Source: Mycobacterium sp. ITM-2016-00318 (GTDB taxonomy: Bacteria; Actinomycetota; Actinomycetes; Mycobacteriales; Mycobacteriaceae). Taken from it: a stretch of 64,000 nucleotides of DNA. The notes under the pieces were generated by a model, which searched no databases, was not told the origin of the DNA, and worked only from the letters and a program-made list of their open reading frames with translations. Positions 20,281-31,163 of this stretch are shown here, in pieces. Within the stretch, counting starts at the first letter, position 1; the number at the start of each line of letters is the position of its first letter. Where the stretch lies: NCBI RefSeq assembly GCF_002968285.2, contig NZ_CP134400.1, positions 2,542,001-2,606,000 on the forward strand, in the 5' to 3' direction. The translations under genes were made by a program, and so were the position numbers.

Positions 20281-20340
20281 ATCAACTCCCGGCTCAGTAA
20301 TCGCCGCGACGGGCTGTCGTCCGCGGCTGTTCCAATCTAA

Positions 20341-20356
20341 CAGTACGCTTGTCCTG
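20341..20356 (-). promoter_or_regulatory. Probable AcnR operator upstream of acn
   Basis: CAGTACGCTTGTCCTG is an imperfect inverted repeat (CAGTAC ... GTCCTG) centred about 68 bp upstream of the acn GTG. It resembles the CAGNAC...GTACTG operator described for C. glutamicum AcnR (comparison from memory). Position and the adjacent TetR gene both support it. Confidence 0.65.
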
Positions 20357-20439
20357 TAAAGCAAGCCTGGCAGGTTCAGTCTTGTCCTCGCGGCGGCGTG
20401 CTGCCACCTGTTTCGGTCGGTATCGCGTACGGTTCTCGT

Positions 20440-20976
20440 GTGGCCGGCCCGGACGTGATCCCGTTCCTTCCGTCGTATATCCCGCCAGAAGTCGATATGA
20501 ACCAGGTATTGGCCGACGTGCGCGAGGACGGCGTGAGTGTGCCGCCCGCCGACGTCAAGGCGGTGCCCGAACTGCGGCAGGTGGTCACCGATGCGCGCGG
20601 ACAAGGCATCGACCTCAAGATCGTGGTGATCTCGACCAACCCGCCGATCGACACCCCGCTGCGCGATATCGCCACCGAGGTCGGAGAGGCGTATCCCGGG
20701 TCGACGGTGCTCGCCATGAGCCCGACGTGGGCAGGCACCTACAGCGAGGACTTCGACCGGGCGACGCTCGAATCCGGCCAGGATATCGCGAAAAACGGCG
20801 ACCCCGTGCAGTCGTCGAAGAATTTCGTCAGCGAGTTGACGACACCACACTTTCCCTGGACCGCATTCTCCGTCGTGCTCACCCTTCTCGTATTGGCCGC
20901 CGCGGTCGCAACCCGTTTACTGCAGGTCCGAAGCAAACGCGGGATTGCCGAAACAGAACCAGAGACGGCCGAATAA
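20440..20976 (+). CDS. Membrane-anchored protein upstream of ripAB (Rv1476-like)
   Basis: About 178 aa. A soluble N-terminal domain ([43 protein letters not shown]) precedes one transmembrane helix near the C-terminus ([22 protein letters not shown]) and a short cytoplasmic tail. The family is conserved upstream of ripA in mycobacteria; its function is unknown to me. GTG at 20440 is chosen because a TACGGT -10 motif (20428-20433) ends 6 nt before it, suggesting a leaderless mRNA. GTG at 20455 is possible. It diverges from acn. Confidence 0.8.
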   Translation: MAGPDVIPFLPSYIPPEVDMNQVLADVREDGVSVPPADVKAVPELRQVVTDARGQGIDLKIVVISTNPPIDTPLRDIATEVGEAYPGSTVLAMSPTWAGTYSEDFDRATLESGQDIAKNGDPVQSSKNFVSELTTPHFPWTAFSVVLTLLVLAAAVATRLLQVRSKRGIAETEPETAE

Positions 20977-20981
20977 CGCCT

Positions 20982-21019
20982 GGCAGGAGCGCCTGCCGAA
21001 TGGTGAATATCACCATTCG
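20982..21019 (+). terminator. Two adjacent hairpins after the Rv1476-like gene
   Basis: GGCAGG-AGCG-CCTGCC (20982-20997) is followed at once by CGAATGGTGA-ATA-TCACCATTCG (20997-21019), both perfect stems. They begin 6 bp after the stop codon and precede the ripA promoter region, so they probably terminate the upstream transcript. The second could alternatively bind a regulator of ripA. Confidence 0.65.
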
Positions 21020-21152
21020 GTCACATCCTCTCTAATTACAGATATGTAGTTTGTTACGAGAGTTTCTTTAGCGTCAGTTGTGACGTACGGTGCAGAAGAA
21101 CCCACTGGTGTCATTGTTGTATTTGTGACTTCTGCGAGGAGATCCGAGTCGA

Positions 21153-22541
21153 ATGAGACGCACCCCTCGCGCGTTCGCGTCGCTCGGCATCCTGTTGGCG
21201 ACGGCGTTTTACACCCCGGGGGGTATAGCTGCCGCCGAACCCGCCAGTGGAGACTCCGTCGGCTCGTTGGTCGCCGCGATCGCCAACGTCGACCAGAAGC
21301 TGGCCGAATTGGGCGCGAACATCCAGGCTCAGCAGGAGAGCGTCAACAAGGCGATCGTCGACGTCCAGAACGCCCGCGACAACGCCGCGAATGCTGCCAA
21401 GCAGGTTGACGCCAGCAGGCGCGCCGTCGCCGACGCGGACGCCGCGATCACCTCCGCGCAGCGCAAGTTCGACACCTTCGCGGCGTCCACCTACGTCAAC
21501 GGGCCGTCGAGTTCGTATCTGACGGCGGGAGACCCCGCCGACATGATCGACACGGCTTCGGCGGGGCAAACGCTTGCCACCAGCGCGCAGCAGGTCGTGA
21601 CCGATTTGCAGCGGGCGCGAACCGAACAGGTCAACAGGGAGTCCGCGGCCAGGCTCGCGAATCAGAAGGCCGATCAGGCCACGGTGGACGCGCAGTCCAG
21701 CCAGGATGCCGCCGTGTCGGCGCTGAAGTCGGCAAAGCAGACGTTCGCCGATGAGCAGGCTCAGCTCACGGCGCTGACGGCCGAACGCAACGCCGCGCAG
21801 GCCAAGCTTGCTGCGGCCCGGCAGTGGTCGGCGCCTGCGGCCGGTGCTCCCAAACCCGCTGCGCCGATGGCCAACTCGTCGGGCAACTGGGACCGCGCGC
21901 CCGGAACTCCCGCGCCCGCCGCAGGCAACTGGGACCAGAGCGTATGGGATCCAACCCTGCCCGCGATCCCGAGTGCATTCGTCAGCGGCGATCCGATCGC
22001 GATCATCAACTCGGTGCTCGGCATCTCGTCGACCTCGGCGCAGTACACCGCCGACATGGGCCGGGGCTTCCTCCGCAAAATAGGGATCCTGCCCACCCCG
22101 AGCGGCTTCACCAACGGCGCGATACCCCGCGTCTACGGCAGGCAGGCGTCCGAGTACGTCATCCAGCGTGCCGGTTCCCAGATGGGTGTGCCCTATTCAT
22201 GGGGTGGCGGCAACGCCGCAGGGCCGAGCAAGGGCATCGATTCGGGTGCCGGCACAGTCGGATTCGACTGCTCGGGCCTGATCCTCTACGCCTTCGCAGG
22301 CGTCGGGATCAAGCTCCCGCACTACTCGGGTTCGCAGTACGACATGGGCCGCAAGATCCCCTCGTCGCAGATGCGCCGCGGCGACGTCATCTTCTACGGG
22401 CCCGGCGGCAGCCAACACGTGACGCTGTATCTCGGTAACAACCAGATGTTGGAGGCGCCGTTCACCGGATCGCAGGTGAAGGTCTCGCCGGTACGCACCA
22501 GCGGCATGACCCCCTACGTCGTCCGGTACATCGAATACTGA
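21153..22541 (+). CDS. ripA: Peptidoglycan endopeptidase RipA
   Basis: A 462-aa secreted NlpC/P60 enzyme that cuts the D-Glu-mDAP bond of peptidoglycan for daughter-cell separation. A signal peptide (about 1-28) is followed by a long coiled-coil region (about 35-225), a Pro/Ala linker with repeated SGNWD/AGNWD units, and the catalytic domain (about 325-462). The catalytic triad is C373 (FDCSG), H422 (SQHVTLYLG) and E434. In M. tuberculosis RipA is controlled by its N-terminal domain, MarP processing and the MtrA regulator. It lies directly upstream of ripB. Confidence 0.96.
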   Translation: MRRTPRAFASLGILLATAFYTPGGIAAAEPASGDSVGSLVAAIANVDQKLAELGANIQAQQESVNKAIVDVQNARDNAANAAKQVDASRRAVADADAAITSAQRKFDTFAASTYVNGPSSSYLTAGDPADMIDTASAGQTLATSAQQVVTDLQRARTEQVNRESAARLANQKADQATVDAQSSQDAAVSALKSAKQTFADEQAQLTALTAERNAAQAKLAAARQWSAPAAGAPKPAAPMANSSGNWDRAPGTPAPAAGNWDQSVWDPTLPAIPSAFVSGDPIAIINSVLGISSTSAQYTADMGRGFLRKIGILPTPSGFTNGAIPRVYGRQASEYVIQRAGSQMGVPYSWGGGNAAGPSKGIDSGAGTVGFDCSGLILYAFAGVGIKLPHYSGSQYDMGRKIPSSQMRRGDVIFYGPGGSQHVTLYLGNNQMLEAPFTGSQVKVSPVRTSGMTPYVVRYIEY

Positions 22542-23281
22542 TGCGAGTGATCCTTTTGAACTTGATGCGCCACAACATATCCCGCTGCGCCAAGGGTGCC
22601 CTGCCGCTTCTTGCGGCCTTGGCCATGACGCTCGTGCTGTCGATTCCGGCGACAGCCGCGCCCGATGACGGTCAATGGGACCCGACACTGCCCAAGGTGC
22701 TCAGCGCCGGGGCGCCGGGTGATCCGGTCGCGATCGCCAACGCGTCGTTCCAAGCCACTCAGACGGCGATCGAGACCACCCAGAGCCTGGGACAGAAATT
22801 TCTGCACACCATTGGTCTGGGTGGAAGCAGTAGCGGCGGCGCAGGCACGGGAAGCGTTGGCGTCGGCCGGGTCCGCGGACCCCAGGCGATCGAGTACGTG
22901 ATTCGCCGCGGGGCCTCGCAGATGGGCGTGCCGTATTCATGGGGAGGCGGCACGCCCAGCGGGCCCAGTGCGGGCGTGGACGGTGACGAAGGCATCGTCG
23001 GCTACGACTGCTCCGGTTTCACCCGGTTCGCGTTCGCCGGCGTCGGCGTGCTGATCCCCAAGTACTCGGGCGATCAGTACAACACCGGCCGCAAGGTTCC
23101 GCAGTCGCAGGCCAAACGCGGCGACCTGCTGTTCTGGGGTCCCGGTGGCAGCCAGCACGTCGCTATCTACCTCGGCAACAACCAGATGCTGGAAGCCGCA
23201 GGCAGCGCCGAGAAAGTCACCGTGAGCCCGCTGCGAAGGGCGGGTCTGCAGCCCTATCTGGCACGCATGATCGAATCCTGA
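22541..23281 (+). CDS. ripB: Peptidoglycan endopeptidase RipB
   Basis: A 246-aa paralogue of RipA lacking the coiled-coil domain. A signal peptide (cleavage near residue 40, ATAAPDD) and a short WDPTLPKVLSAG segment shared with RipA precede the NlpC/P60 domain, which has C157 (YDCSG), H206 (SQHVAIYLG) and E218. Its ATG shares one base with the ripA stop (TGATG), so both are translated from one mRNA. Confidence 0.95.
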   Translation: MRVILLNLMRHNISRCAKGALPLLAALAMTLVLSIPATAAPDDGQWDPTLPKVLSAGAPGDPVAIANASFQATQTAIETTQSLGQKFLHTIGLGGSSSGGAGTGSVGVGRVRGPQAIEYVIRRGASQMGVPYSWGGGTPSGPSAGVDGDEGIVGYDCSGFTRFAFAGVGVLIPKYSGDQYNTGRKVPQSQAKRGDLLFWGPGGSQHVAIYLGNNQMLEAAGSAEKVTVSPLRRAGLQPYLARMIES

Positions 23282-23415
23282 GCGCGGGCTGAGCGGACGC
23301 TGAGCAGTCCCGGGCAACGTCGACGGATTACGTGGTGCCTGGAATAGTTGACGGCGGGCACCCCGCCCGCGGCGCACGACCTGCGTCTATGACCTACAAA
23401 GTAAGAGGATCGTCG

Positions 23416-24537
23416 ATGACGTCAGCAGGTGGGCCGCAGGGCCCGGCGCAGGGTTATCCCCCTAACACTCACGCTGCTCCGCCGCCGCCCGCGAACTCCG
23501 GAGGCACGCAGAACGAGGTGCAAACGCTGGAACGTGCGATCTTCGAGGTCAAACGCATCATCGTCGGACAGGACCTGCTGGTCGAGCGCATGCTGGTCGG
23601 CCTGCTCGCAAAGGGACACTTGCTGCTCGAAGGTGTCCCAGGCGTCGCCAAGACGCTCGCCGTCGAGACCTTCGCCAAGGTCGTCGGCGGCACGTTCGCC
23701 CGCATCCAGTTCACCCCCGACCTGGTGCCCACCGACATCGTCGGCACCCGCATCTACCGGCAGGGCAAAGAGGAGTTCGACATCGAACTCGGCCCTGTCG
23801 TGGTCAACTTCCTGCTCGCCGACGAGATCAACCGCGCGCCGGCCAAGGTTCAGTCGGCGCTGCTCGAGGTGATGGCCGAGCGCAAGATCTCCATCGGCGG
23901 CAAGACCTTTCCGCTGCCCGCGCCGTTCCTGGTCATGGCCACCCAGAACCCGATCGAGCAGGAAGGCGTCTACGCCCTTCCCGAGGCACAGCGCGACCGG
24001 TTCCTCTTCAAGCTCAACATCGACTACCCGACGCCCGAGGAAGAGCGCGAGATCATCTACCGGATGGGCGTCAAGCCGCCGGAGCCCAAGCAGGTGCTCG
24101 CACCCGGCGACCTGCTCCGACTGCAGGACGTGGCAGCCAACACCTTCGTGCATCACGCGCTCGTCGACTACGTGGTCCGGGTCGTCACCGCGACGCGCAC
24201 GCCCGAGAAGTTCGGCATGCCCGACGCCAAGGCGTGGATCGCCTACGGTGCCTCACCCCGCGCCTCGCTCGGCATCATCGCAGCCTCGCGAGCGCTGGCC
24301 CTGGTGCGCGGCCGCGACTACGTCATCCCGCAGGACGTCGTTGAGGTCATTCCCGATGTGCTGCGGCACCGCCTTGTGCTGACCTATGACGCACTGGCCG
24401 ACGAGATCTCCGCGGAGACGGTGATCAACCGGATCCTTCAGACGGTCGGTCTTCCGCAGGTGAATGCCATTCCGCAGCAAGGCCATTCAGCGCCGCCCGC
24501 CGTACCCGCCGCAGCGGCCGCGGCCAGCGGTCGGTGA
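23416..24537 (+). CDS. moxR1: MoxR-family AAA+ ATPase MoxR1
   Basis: A 373-aa AAA+ ATPase with Walker A GVPGVAKT, Walker B (FLLADEINRAPAKVQ) and the sensor motif ATQNPIEQEG. MoxR proteins act as chaperones, usually for VWA-domain proteins through metal insertion or complex assembly, and the two VWA genes just downstream are the likely clients. The ATG at 23416 (MTSAGG) follows AGAGGA and matches the Rv1479 N-terminus; earlier starts are not conserved. It overlaps the next gene (GTGA). Confidence 0.94.
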   Translation: MTSAGGPQGPAQGYPPNTHAAPPPPANSGGTQNEVQTLERAIFEVKRIIVGQDLLVERMLVGLLAKGHLLLEGVPGVAKTLAVETFAKVVGGTFARIQFTPDLVPTDIVGTRIYRQGKEEFDIELGPVVVNFLLADEINRAPAKVQSALLEVMAERKISIGGKTFPLPAPFLVMATQNPIEQEGVYALPEAQRDRFLFKLNIDYPTPEEEREIIYRMGVKPPEPKQVLAPGDLLRLQDVAANTFVHHALVDYVVRVVTATRTPEKFGMPDAKAWIAYGASPRASLGIIAASRALALVRGRDYVIPQDVVEVIPDVLRHRLVLTYDALADEISAETVINRILQTVGLPQVNAIPQQGHSAPPAVPAAAAAASGR

Positions 24538-25478
24538 CCACCTCGGGACGCAACGTCGATCTGCCGTCGCTCAAGCGCGGGGAGATCCGTGACCCCGCGC
24601 TTACGGCAGCGTTGCGCAAGCTCGAGCTGACGGTGCGCCGCAAGCTCGACGGCGTGCTGCACGGCGACCATCTCGGGCTGCTGCCCGGCCCCGGCTCTGA
24701 GCCGGGGGAGTCGCGGCTCTATCAGCCCGGTGACGACGTGCGCCGGATGGATTGGTCGGTGACGGCGCGTACCACCTCGCCGCATGTGCGCCAGATGATC
24801 GCCGACCGCGAGCTGGAAACCTGGCTGGTGGTCGACATGTCGGCCAGCCTGGACTTCGGCACGACCGGCTGCGAGAAGCGCGACCTCGCGGTGGCGGCGG
24901 CAGCGGCGATCACCTTCCTCAACAGCGGTGGCGGCAACCGGATCGGGGCGATCATCGCCAACGGCGACACCGTGCGCCGCGTGCCCGCGCTGTCAGGCCG
25001 GATGCACGAGCAGGAGATGCTGCGCACGATCGCGACGATGCCGAAGGCGCCCACCGGAGTGCGGGGCAATCTCGCCGCCGCGATCGACGCGCTGCGCAGG
25101 CCCGAGCGGCGCCGCGGGATGGCGGTGATCATCAGCGACTTCCTCGGACCGATCAACTGGATGCGGCCGTTGCGCGCGATCGCGGGACGACACGAGGTGC
25201 TCGGCATCGAGATCATCGACCCGCGGGACGTCGAGCTGCCGCCCGTCGGCGACGTCATCCTGCAGGACACCGAGTCCGGTGTCACCCGCGAATTCACCAT
25301 CGACGAACAGCTGCGGTCGGACTTCGAACAGGCGGCGGCCGCGCATCGTGCCGAGGTGGCAAGGACGCTGCGGCGCTGCGACGCGCCGCTGCTGACACTG
25401 CGCACCGACCGGGACTGGATCGCCGATGTCGTCAGGTTCGTCGCCAGCCGTCGCCGAGGTGCGCTGGCCGGCCGATGA
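24534..25478 (+). CDS. DUF58 protein of the MoxR/VWA cluster
   Basis: A 314-aa protein with the DUF58 signature [21 protein letters not shown] followed by a VWA-like fold ([13 protein letters not shown]). It corresponds to Rv1480. In MoxR-DUF58-VWA clusters this protein is a conserved partner thought to act in envelope processes; no biochemical role is established. GTG at 24534 overlaps the moxR1 stop. Confidence 0.9.
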   Translation: MTTSGRNVDLPSLKRGEIRDPALTAALRKLELTVRRKLDGVLHGDHLGLLPGPGSEPGESRLYQPGDDVRRMDWSVTARTTSPHVRQMIADRELETWLVVDMSASLDFGTTGCEKRDLAVAAAAAITFLNSGGGNRIGAIIANGDTVRRVPALSGRMHEQEMLRTIATMPKAPTGVRGNLAAAIDALRRPERRRGMAVIISDFLGPINWMRPLRAIAGRHEVLGIEIIDPRDVELPPVGDVILQDTESGVTREFTIDEQLRSDFEQAAAAHRAEVARTLRRCDAPLLTLRTDRDWIADVVRFVASRRRGALAGR

Positions 25479-25527
25479 GCGCTTGCGCGAAGCACAGGGC
25501 ATAGTCCAACGAAATGACAACTCGCAC

Positions 25528-26535
25528 ATGACATTACCGTTGCTCGGACCGATGACGCTGTCGGGATTCGAACACGTTTGGTTCTTCCTCTTTCTGTTCG
25601 TCGTGCTCGGAATCGCTGTGCTCTACATCATCGTGCAGCTCGCCCGGCAGAGACGAATGCTTCGATTCGCGAATATGGAGTTGCTGGAAAGCGTTGCGCC
25701 CAAACGGCCTACGCGCTGGCGCCACCTGCCCGCGATCCTACTGGTCCTCGCGTTGGTGTTATTCACCGTCGCGATGGCCGGACCAACGCACGATGTCCGC
25801 ATTCCGCGCAATCGCGCCGTCGTCATGCTGGTGATCGACGTTTCGCAGTCGATGCGCGCCACCGACGTGTCACCCAACCGGCTGGCCGCCGCGCAGGAGG
25901 CCTCCAAGCAATTCGCCGACGAACTCACACCCGGCATCAATCTCGGCCTGATCGCCTATGCGGGGACGGCCACCGTGCTGGTGTCACCGACGACCAACCG
26001 CGAATCCACCAAGGCCGCGATCGACACGCTGAAACTGGCCGACCGCACCGCAACCGGTGAGGGCATCTTCACAGCGCTGCAGGCCATCGCGACCGTCGGC
26101 GCGGTGATCGGTGGCGGTGACGAGCCACCACCCGCCCGCGTCGTGCTGTTCTCCGACGGCAAGGAGACGGTGCCGTCGAATCCGGACAACCCGAAGGGCG
26201 CGTTCACCGCGGCCCGCACCGCCAAGGATCAGGGTGTGCCGATCTCGACCATTTCGTTCGGCACGCCCTACGGATACGTCGAGATCAACGACCAGCGGCA
26301 GCCGGTGCCCGTCGACGACGACATGTTGCGCAAGATCGCCGAGCTGTCCGGCGGCGAGGCATACACGGCCTCAAGCCTGGATCAGCTGCGCGAGGTCTAT
26401 TCGAACCTGCAGCAGCAGATCGGCTACGAGACCATCAAGGGCGAGGCCAGCGCAGGCTGGCTGCGGCTCGGCGCCCTGATCCTGGCCCTTTCGGCGCTGG
26501 CAGCCATGCTGCTCAACCGGCGGCTACCCAACTAG
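25528..26535 (+). CDS. VWA-domain membrane protein, copy 1
   Basis: A 335-aa protein with an N-terminal membrane helix (about 15-37), a second at about 63-82, then a VWA domain with the metal-site motif [15 protein letters not shown]-terminal helix ends in NRRLPN. It corresponds to Rv1481. The VWA domain probably binds a divalent metal and a protein partner under MoxR1 control. ATG at 25528 begins the conserved [14 protein letters not shown]. It is followed 22 bp later by a full-length paralogue. Confidence 0.92.
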   Translation: MTLPLLGPMTLSGFEHVWFFLFLFVVLGIAVLYIIVQLARQRRMLRFANMELLESVAPKRPTRWRHLPAILLVLALVLFTVAMAGPTHDVRIPRNRAVVMLVIDVSQSMRATDVSPNRLAAAQEASKQFADELTPGINLGLIAYAGTATVLVSPTTNRESTKAAIDTLKLADRTATGEGIFTALQAIATVGAVIGGGDEPPPARVVLFSDGKETVPSNPDNPKGAFTAARTAKDQGVPISTISFGTPYGYVEINDQRQPVPVDDDMLRKIAELSGGEAYTASSLDQLREVYSNLQQQIGYETIKGEASAGWLRLGALILALSALAAMLLNRRLPN

Positions 26536-26557
26536 CGACAGAAATGGCAAGTAGCAC

Positions 26558-27565
26558 ATGACGTTACCGGTGCTCGGACCGATGACACTGACGGGCTTCG
26601 ACCACGCCTGGTACTTCCTGTTCCTCCTGGTCGTGGCGGGGCTGGTCGGGCTCTACCTCGCCATGCAGAGGGCCAGGCGCAAGCGGCTGCTCCGATTCGC
26701 CAACACCGAGCTGCTGGAAAGCGTTGCCCCCAAACGACCGTCGCGGTGGCGACATCTGGCGACGGTCCTCTTGATGCTGTCGCTGGTGATGTTCACCGTC
26801 GCAATGGCCGGTCCCACGCATGACGTCCGCATCCCACGCAACCGTGCCGTGGTGATGTTGGTGATCGACGTTTCGCAGTCGATGCGGGCGACCGACGTGT
26901 CGACCAGCAGGCTGGCCGCGACGCAGGAGGCCGCCAAGCAGTTCGTCGACCAGATGACGCCCGGCGTCAACCTCGGGCTGATCTCCTACGCCGGGACCGC
27001 CACCGTGCTGGTATCGCCGACCACCAACAGGGACGCCTCCAAGAATGCGATCGACAAGCTGCAGGTGGCCGACCGGACCGCGACCGGTGAGGCGATTTTC
27101 ACCGCGCTGCAGGCGATCTCCACCGTCGGCGCGGTGATCGGCGGCGGCGACACGCCGCCGCCCGCACGCATCGTGCTGATGTCCGACGGCAAGGAAACCG
27201 TGCCGCCCAACCCGGACAACCCCAAGGGCGCGTTCACCGCCGCGCGCACCGCCAAGGACCAGGGTGTGCCGATCTCGACGGTGTCTTTCGGCACGCCCAA
27301 CGGCACCGTCGACATGGACGGTCAGCGCACACCGGTGCCCGTCGACGACGAGATGCTCAAGAAGATCGCCCAGCTGTCCGGCGGCCAGAGCTACAGCGCA
27401 TCGAACGTCGAGGAGCTCAAAGAGGTCTTCACCAACCTGCAGGAGCAGATCGGCTACGAGACCCAGAAGGGTGACGCCGGCACGGGCTGGCTGCGGCTCG
27501 GCGCCCTGGTGCTGGCCTTGGCCGCGGTGTGCGCGCTTCTGGTCAACCGTCGACTGCCCAACTAA
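26558..27565 (+). CDS. VWA-domain membrane protein, copy 2 (tandem paralogue)
   Basis: A 335-aa paralogue of the preceding gene, identical in length and topology. It has the same MIDAS motif ([14 protein letters not shown]), the same VPVDDEM region and the same NRRLPN end. Similarity runs along the whole protein and into the first codons ([14 protein letters not shown]), as expected of a tandem gene duplication. M. tuberculosis has one such gene here, followed by Rv1482c, which is missing. Differences cluster in membrane segments and the 225-245 loop, so the two may have diverged in partners. Confidence 0.92.
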   Translation: MTLPVLGPMTLTGFDHAWYFLFLLVVAGLVGLYLAMQRARRKRLLRFANTELLESVAPKRPSRWRHLATVLLMLSLVMFTVAMAGPTHDVRIPRNRAVVMLVIDVSQSMRATDVSTSRLAATQEAAKQFVDQMTPGVNLGLISYAGTATVLVSPTTNRDASKNAIDKLQVADRTATGEAIFTALQAISTVGAVIGGGDTPPPARIVLMSDGKETVPPNPDNPKGAFTAARTAKDQGVPISTVSFGTPNGTVDMDGQRTPVPVDDEMLKKIAQLSGGQSYSASNVEELKEVFTNLQEQIGYETQKGDAGTGWLRLGALVLALAAVCALLVNRRLPN

Positions 27566-27570
27566 GCGAT

Positions 27571-28375
<805 letters not shown>

Positions 28376-28403
28376 ATCTTCGATAGAGAGAAGGACTTTT
28401 CAC

Positions 28404-29213
28404 ATGGCAGGACTGCTCGAAGGCAAGCGAATACTCGTCACCGGCATCATCACGGACTCGTCGATCGCATTTCACATCGCCAAGGTCGCGCAGGAGGCCG
28501 GTGCAGAGCTGGTTCTCACCGGCTTCGACCGGATGAAGCTCATTGCGCGCATCGCCGACCGGCTGCCGGAGAAGGCGCCGCTGCTGGAACTCGACGTACA
28601 GAATCAGGAGCACCTCGACTCCCTCGCAGGCCGCATCACCGAGGTGATCGGCGAGGGCAACAAGCTCGACGGCGTCGTGCACTCGATCGGCTACATGCCG
28701 CAGACCGGCATGGGAGTCAACCCGTTCTTCGACGCGCCCTACGAGGATGTCGCGAAGGGCATTCACATCTCCGCGTTCTCGTATGCGTCGCTGGCGAAGG
28801 CGACGCTGCCGGTCCTCAACGAGGGCGGCTCGATCGTCGGGATGGATTTCGACCCGACCAGGGCGATGCCGGCCTACAACTGGATGACCGTCGCCAAGAG
28901 CGCACTCGAGTCGGTCAACCGGTTCGTCGCGCGGGAGGCCGGTCCGTTCGGCGTGCGCTCCAATCTCGTTGCCGCGGGGCCGATCCGGACTCTGGCGATG
29001 AGCGCCATCGTCGGCGGCGCGCTCGGTGAGGACGCAGGCGCCCAGATCCAACTGCTCGAGGAGGGCTGGGATCAGCGTGCTCCGGTCGGCTGGAACATGA
29101 AGGATCCGACGCCGGTGGCCAAGACGGTGTGCGCCCTGCTGTCCGACTGGCTGCCCGCCACCACCGGAACGGTCGTCTACGCCGACGGCGGCGCACACAC
29201 CCAGCTGCTCTAG
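28404..29213 (+). CDS. inhA: Enoyl-ACP reductase InhA
   Basis: A 269-aa NADH-dependent FAS-II enoyl reductase and the isoniazid/ethionamide target. Catalytic Y158 and K165 ([11 protein letters not shown]) are present. Resistance-associated positions carry the sensitive residues I21 and S94 (HSIGYM), so the sequence shows no target-site resistance at these positions. ATG at 28404 has GAGAAGGA upstream. The stop is followed 2 bp later by hemH. Confidence 0.97.
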   Translation: MAGLLEGKRILVTGIITDSSIAFHIAKVAQEAGAELVLTGFDRMKLIARIADRLPEKAPLLELDVQNQEHLDSLAGRITEVIGEGNKLDGVVHSIGYMPQTGMGVNPFFDAPYEDVAKGIHISAFSYASLAKATLPVLNEGGSIVGMDFDPTRAMPAYNWMTVAKSALESVNRFVAREAGPFGVRSNLVAAGPIRTLAMSAIVGGALGEDAGAQIQLLEEGWDQRAPVGWNMKDPTPVAKTVCALLSDWLPATTGTVVYADGGAHTQLL

Positions 29214-29215
29214 GA

Positions 29216-30259
29216 ATGGCAGGCTCGGGTTTTGATGCCGTCCTGCTGCTGTCCTTCGGCGGGCCGGAGGCCCCCGAGCAGGTGATGCCGTTCCTGGAGA
29301 ACGTGACTCGCGGCAGGGGCATACCCCGGGAGCGGCTGGCCTCGGTCGCCGAGCACTATCTGCACTTCGGTGGGGTTTCGCCGATCAACGGCATCAACCG
29401 CGCTCTGATCGCGCAGCTGGAAGCCGAACTGGCCGACCGGGACGAGGCCATGCCGGTGTACTTCGGCAACCGGAACTGGGAGCCCTACGTCGAGGATGCG
29501 GTAAGGGCGATGCGCGACAACGGCATCGGCCGTGCGGCGGTGTTCACCACATCGGCGTGGGGCGGCTACTCGAGCTGTACCCAGTACATCGAGGACATCG
29601 TCAGGGGCAGGGACGCGGCGGGGGTCGGCGCCCCCGAACTGGTCAAGCTGCGCCAGTACTTCGACCACCCGTTGTTCGTCGAGATGTTCGCCGAGTCGAT
29701 CGACGATGCGGCCAGGGCGCTGCCCGAGGCGCTGCGCGCAGAGGCCCGCCTCGTGTTCACCGCACACTCGATCCCTCGTGCCGCTGCGTCGCGCTGCGGT
29801 ACCGATCTCTATGCCAGACAGGTGGCCTACGCATCCCAACTCGTCGCTGCGAGGGTGGGATACGCCGACTACGACCAGGTGTGGCAGTCGCGCTCAGGGC
29901 CACCGCAGGTGCCCTGGCTGGAACCCGATGTGGGGGATCACCTTTCGACTCTGGCCGACTCGGGCGTCAAGGCCGTCATCGTCTGTCCGGTCGGATTCGT
30001 CGCCGACCACATCGAGGTGGTGTGGGACCTCGACAACGAGCTGCGTGCGCAGGCGCAGGAGCGCGGCATCGCCTTCGCAAGGGCGACCACGCCGAACGCC
30101 GACCGCCGGTTCGCGCGACTGGCCGTGGATCTGATCGACGAGGTGCGCGACGGTCGGGAGCCTATCCGGTCGGCGAGCCCGCAGGGTTCCGAAGCGCCGC
30201 CGCTGCAGGGCCATTCGGTTGACGGGACCCTGTGCACGCCCCGGTGCGTCAGGGGCTAG
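29216..30259 (+). CDS. hemH: Ferrochelatase (coproporphyrin type)
   Basis: A 347-aa ferrochelatase that inserts iron into a porphyrin; actinobacteria use the coproporphyrin-dependent route, so the substrate is probably coproporphyrin III. Motifs are [16 protein letters not shown] with the metal-binding histidine, and [14 protein letters not shown]-terminal cysteines at 340 and 344 (CTPRC) with others such as C121 fit the [2Fe-2S] cluster known in mycobacterial ferrochelatase. It starts 2 bp after inhA. Its TAG stop interlocks with the stop of the convergent gene in a shared CTAG. Confidence 0.94.
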   Translation: MAGSGFDAVLLLSFGGPEAPEQVMPFLENVTRGRGIPRERLASVAEHYLHFGGVSPINGINRALIAQLEAELADRDEAMPVYFGNRNWEPYVEDAVRAMRDNGIGRAAVFTTSAWGGYSSCTQYIEDIVRGRDAAGVGAPELVKLRQYFDHPLFVEMFAESIDDAARALPEALRAEARLVFTAHSIPRAAASRCGTDLYARQVAYASQLVAARVGYADYDQVWQSRSGPPQVPWLEPDVGDHLSTLADSGVKAVIVCPVGFVADHIEVVWDLDNELRAQAQERGIAFARATTPNADRRFARLAVDLIDEVRDGREPIRSASPQGSEAPPLQGHSVDGTLCTPRCVRG

Positions 30260-31104
30260 CGCCAGGCCGAGTGCAGTATCGCGCTCACCGCGGCAAGTCT
30301 GGCCGAGCGCACCACCGCCGACAGCGGTCGCAGCGCCTCGTTGGCGATCTGGGCCTCCGAGGAGCTCTGCAAACCGATCGGCATCAACCCCGAGCTGACG
30401 GTGACGATGGCATCGATGTGCGCGGCGTTCTCCAGCACGCGCAGCGCCCGAGACGGTGCATGGTCTGGTGCCCGGTGCTGCCCCGAGGACTCCATCACCT
30501 GCTCGACGAGCTTGCGCGGATCGGCGACGTCCAAGCCGCCCGCTTCGGCGCGGATGGCGCCGAGCGCATCAGCCGCCGACCGCACCGCCGAGCGCAGCGC
30601 GAACTCCGCATCGCCGAGGTCGACGTGTTCGGCGCGCGGCGCCGCGGGCATCGAGTACACCGTCCAGCTCAGGCCGGACACCTCGGCGTCCTCGGACTCG
30701 TCGGCGTCGTCGTATTCGAAGTCGGGTACCAGGCCGACCGCGGCTGCCGACGTCGGCCCGCCGTCGATGACGATGGCCTCGCCCGCCGTCACCGCGTCGC
30801 GCTGGAATTGGGTGCCCGCGGGCAGCCCGCGGACATCGCCGGGAACGGGAAGCACGACGGAGAACGCAGGCGAGCCCACAGGGATGCCGGCCGCGGTCCG
30901 CAGCGTCTGCAGCAGCGACATCGTCCCCGAGTGGTTCATTTCGGGCCAGGGCAGACCCGTGCTGCCTGCCGCGACGGCGTCGTAGGCGGTTACCGAATGC
31001 CTTGGCGCCCATTGTGATAACGCATCCAGGACGTCGTCAGGCGCGGCAGCTCCTGCGAGCCAGGCGTTGGTCCACACCGACAACGAGACACTAGGGCACC
31101 ACAT
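30256..31104 (-). CDS. Conserved mycobacterial hypothetical protein (Rv1486c-like)
   Basis: A 282-aa protein, soluble by composition, conserved at this position in mycobacteria. The N-terminus is [21 protein letters not shown]; an acidic stretch ([10 protein letters not shown]) lies mid-protein and the C-terminal half is helical. I recognise no catalytic motif or fold. ATG at 31104 is preferred over the upstream 31197, which has no support. It converges with hemH and diverges from the NfeD gene. Confidence 0.8.
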   Translation of the reverse strand: MWCPSVSLSVWTNAWLAGAAAPDDVLDALSQWAPRHSVTAYDAVAAGSTGLPWPEMNHSGTMSLLQTLRTAAGIPVGSPAFSVVLPVPGDVRGLPAGTQFQRDAVTAGEAIVIDGGPTSAAAVGLVPDFEYDDADESEDAEVSGLSWTVYSMPAAPRAEHVDLGDAEFALRSAVRSAADALGAIRAEAGGLDVADPRKLVEQVMESSGQHRAPDHAPSRALRVLENAAHIDAIVTVSSGLMPIGLQSSSEAQIANEALRPLSAVVRSARLAAVSAILHSAWR

Positions 31105-31163
31105 GATGCTCGCAGTGTAGTAGTTCACCGCTGGATGGGCCGACCACGCGCTACGCTCTCGGC

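Noticed and set aside
18904..20340. 478-codon open frame antisense to acn
   Set aside because: It has shadow composition and lies entirely over conserved aconitase codons.
20281..20850. N-terminal extension of aconitase by about 190 codons
   Set aside because: The extension has no aconitase homology, covers the promoter/operator and opposes the 20440 gene; the conserved N-terminus begins at GTG 20280.
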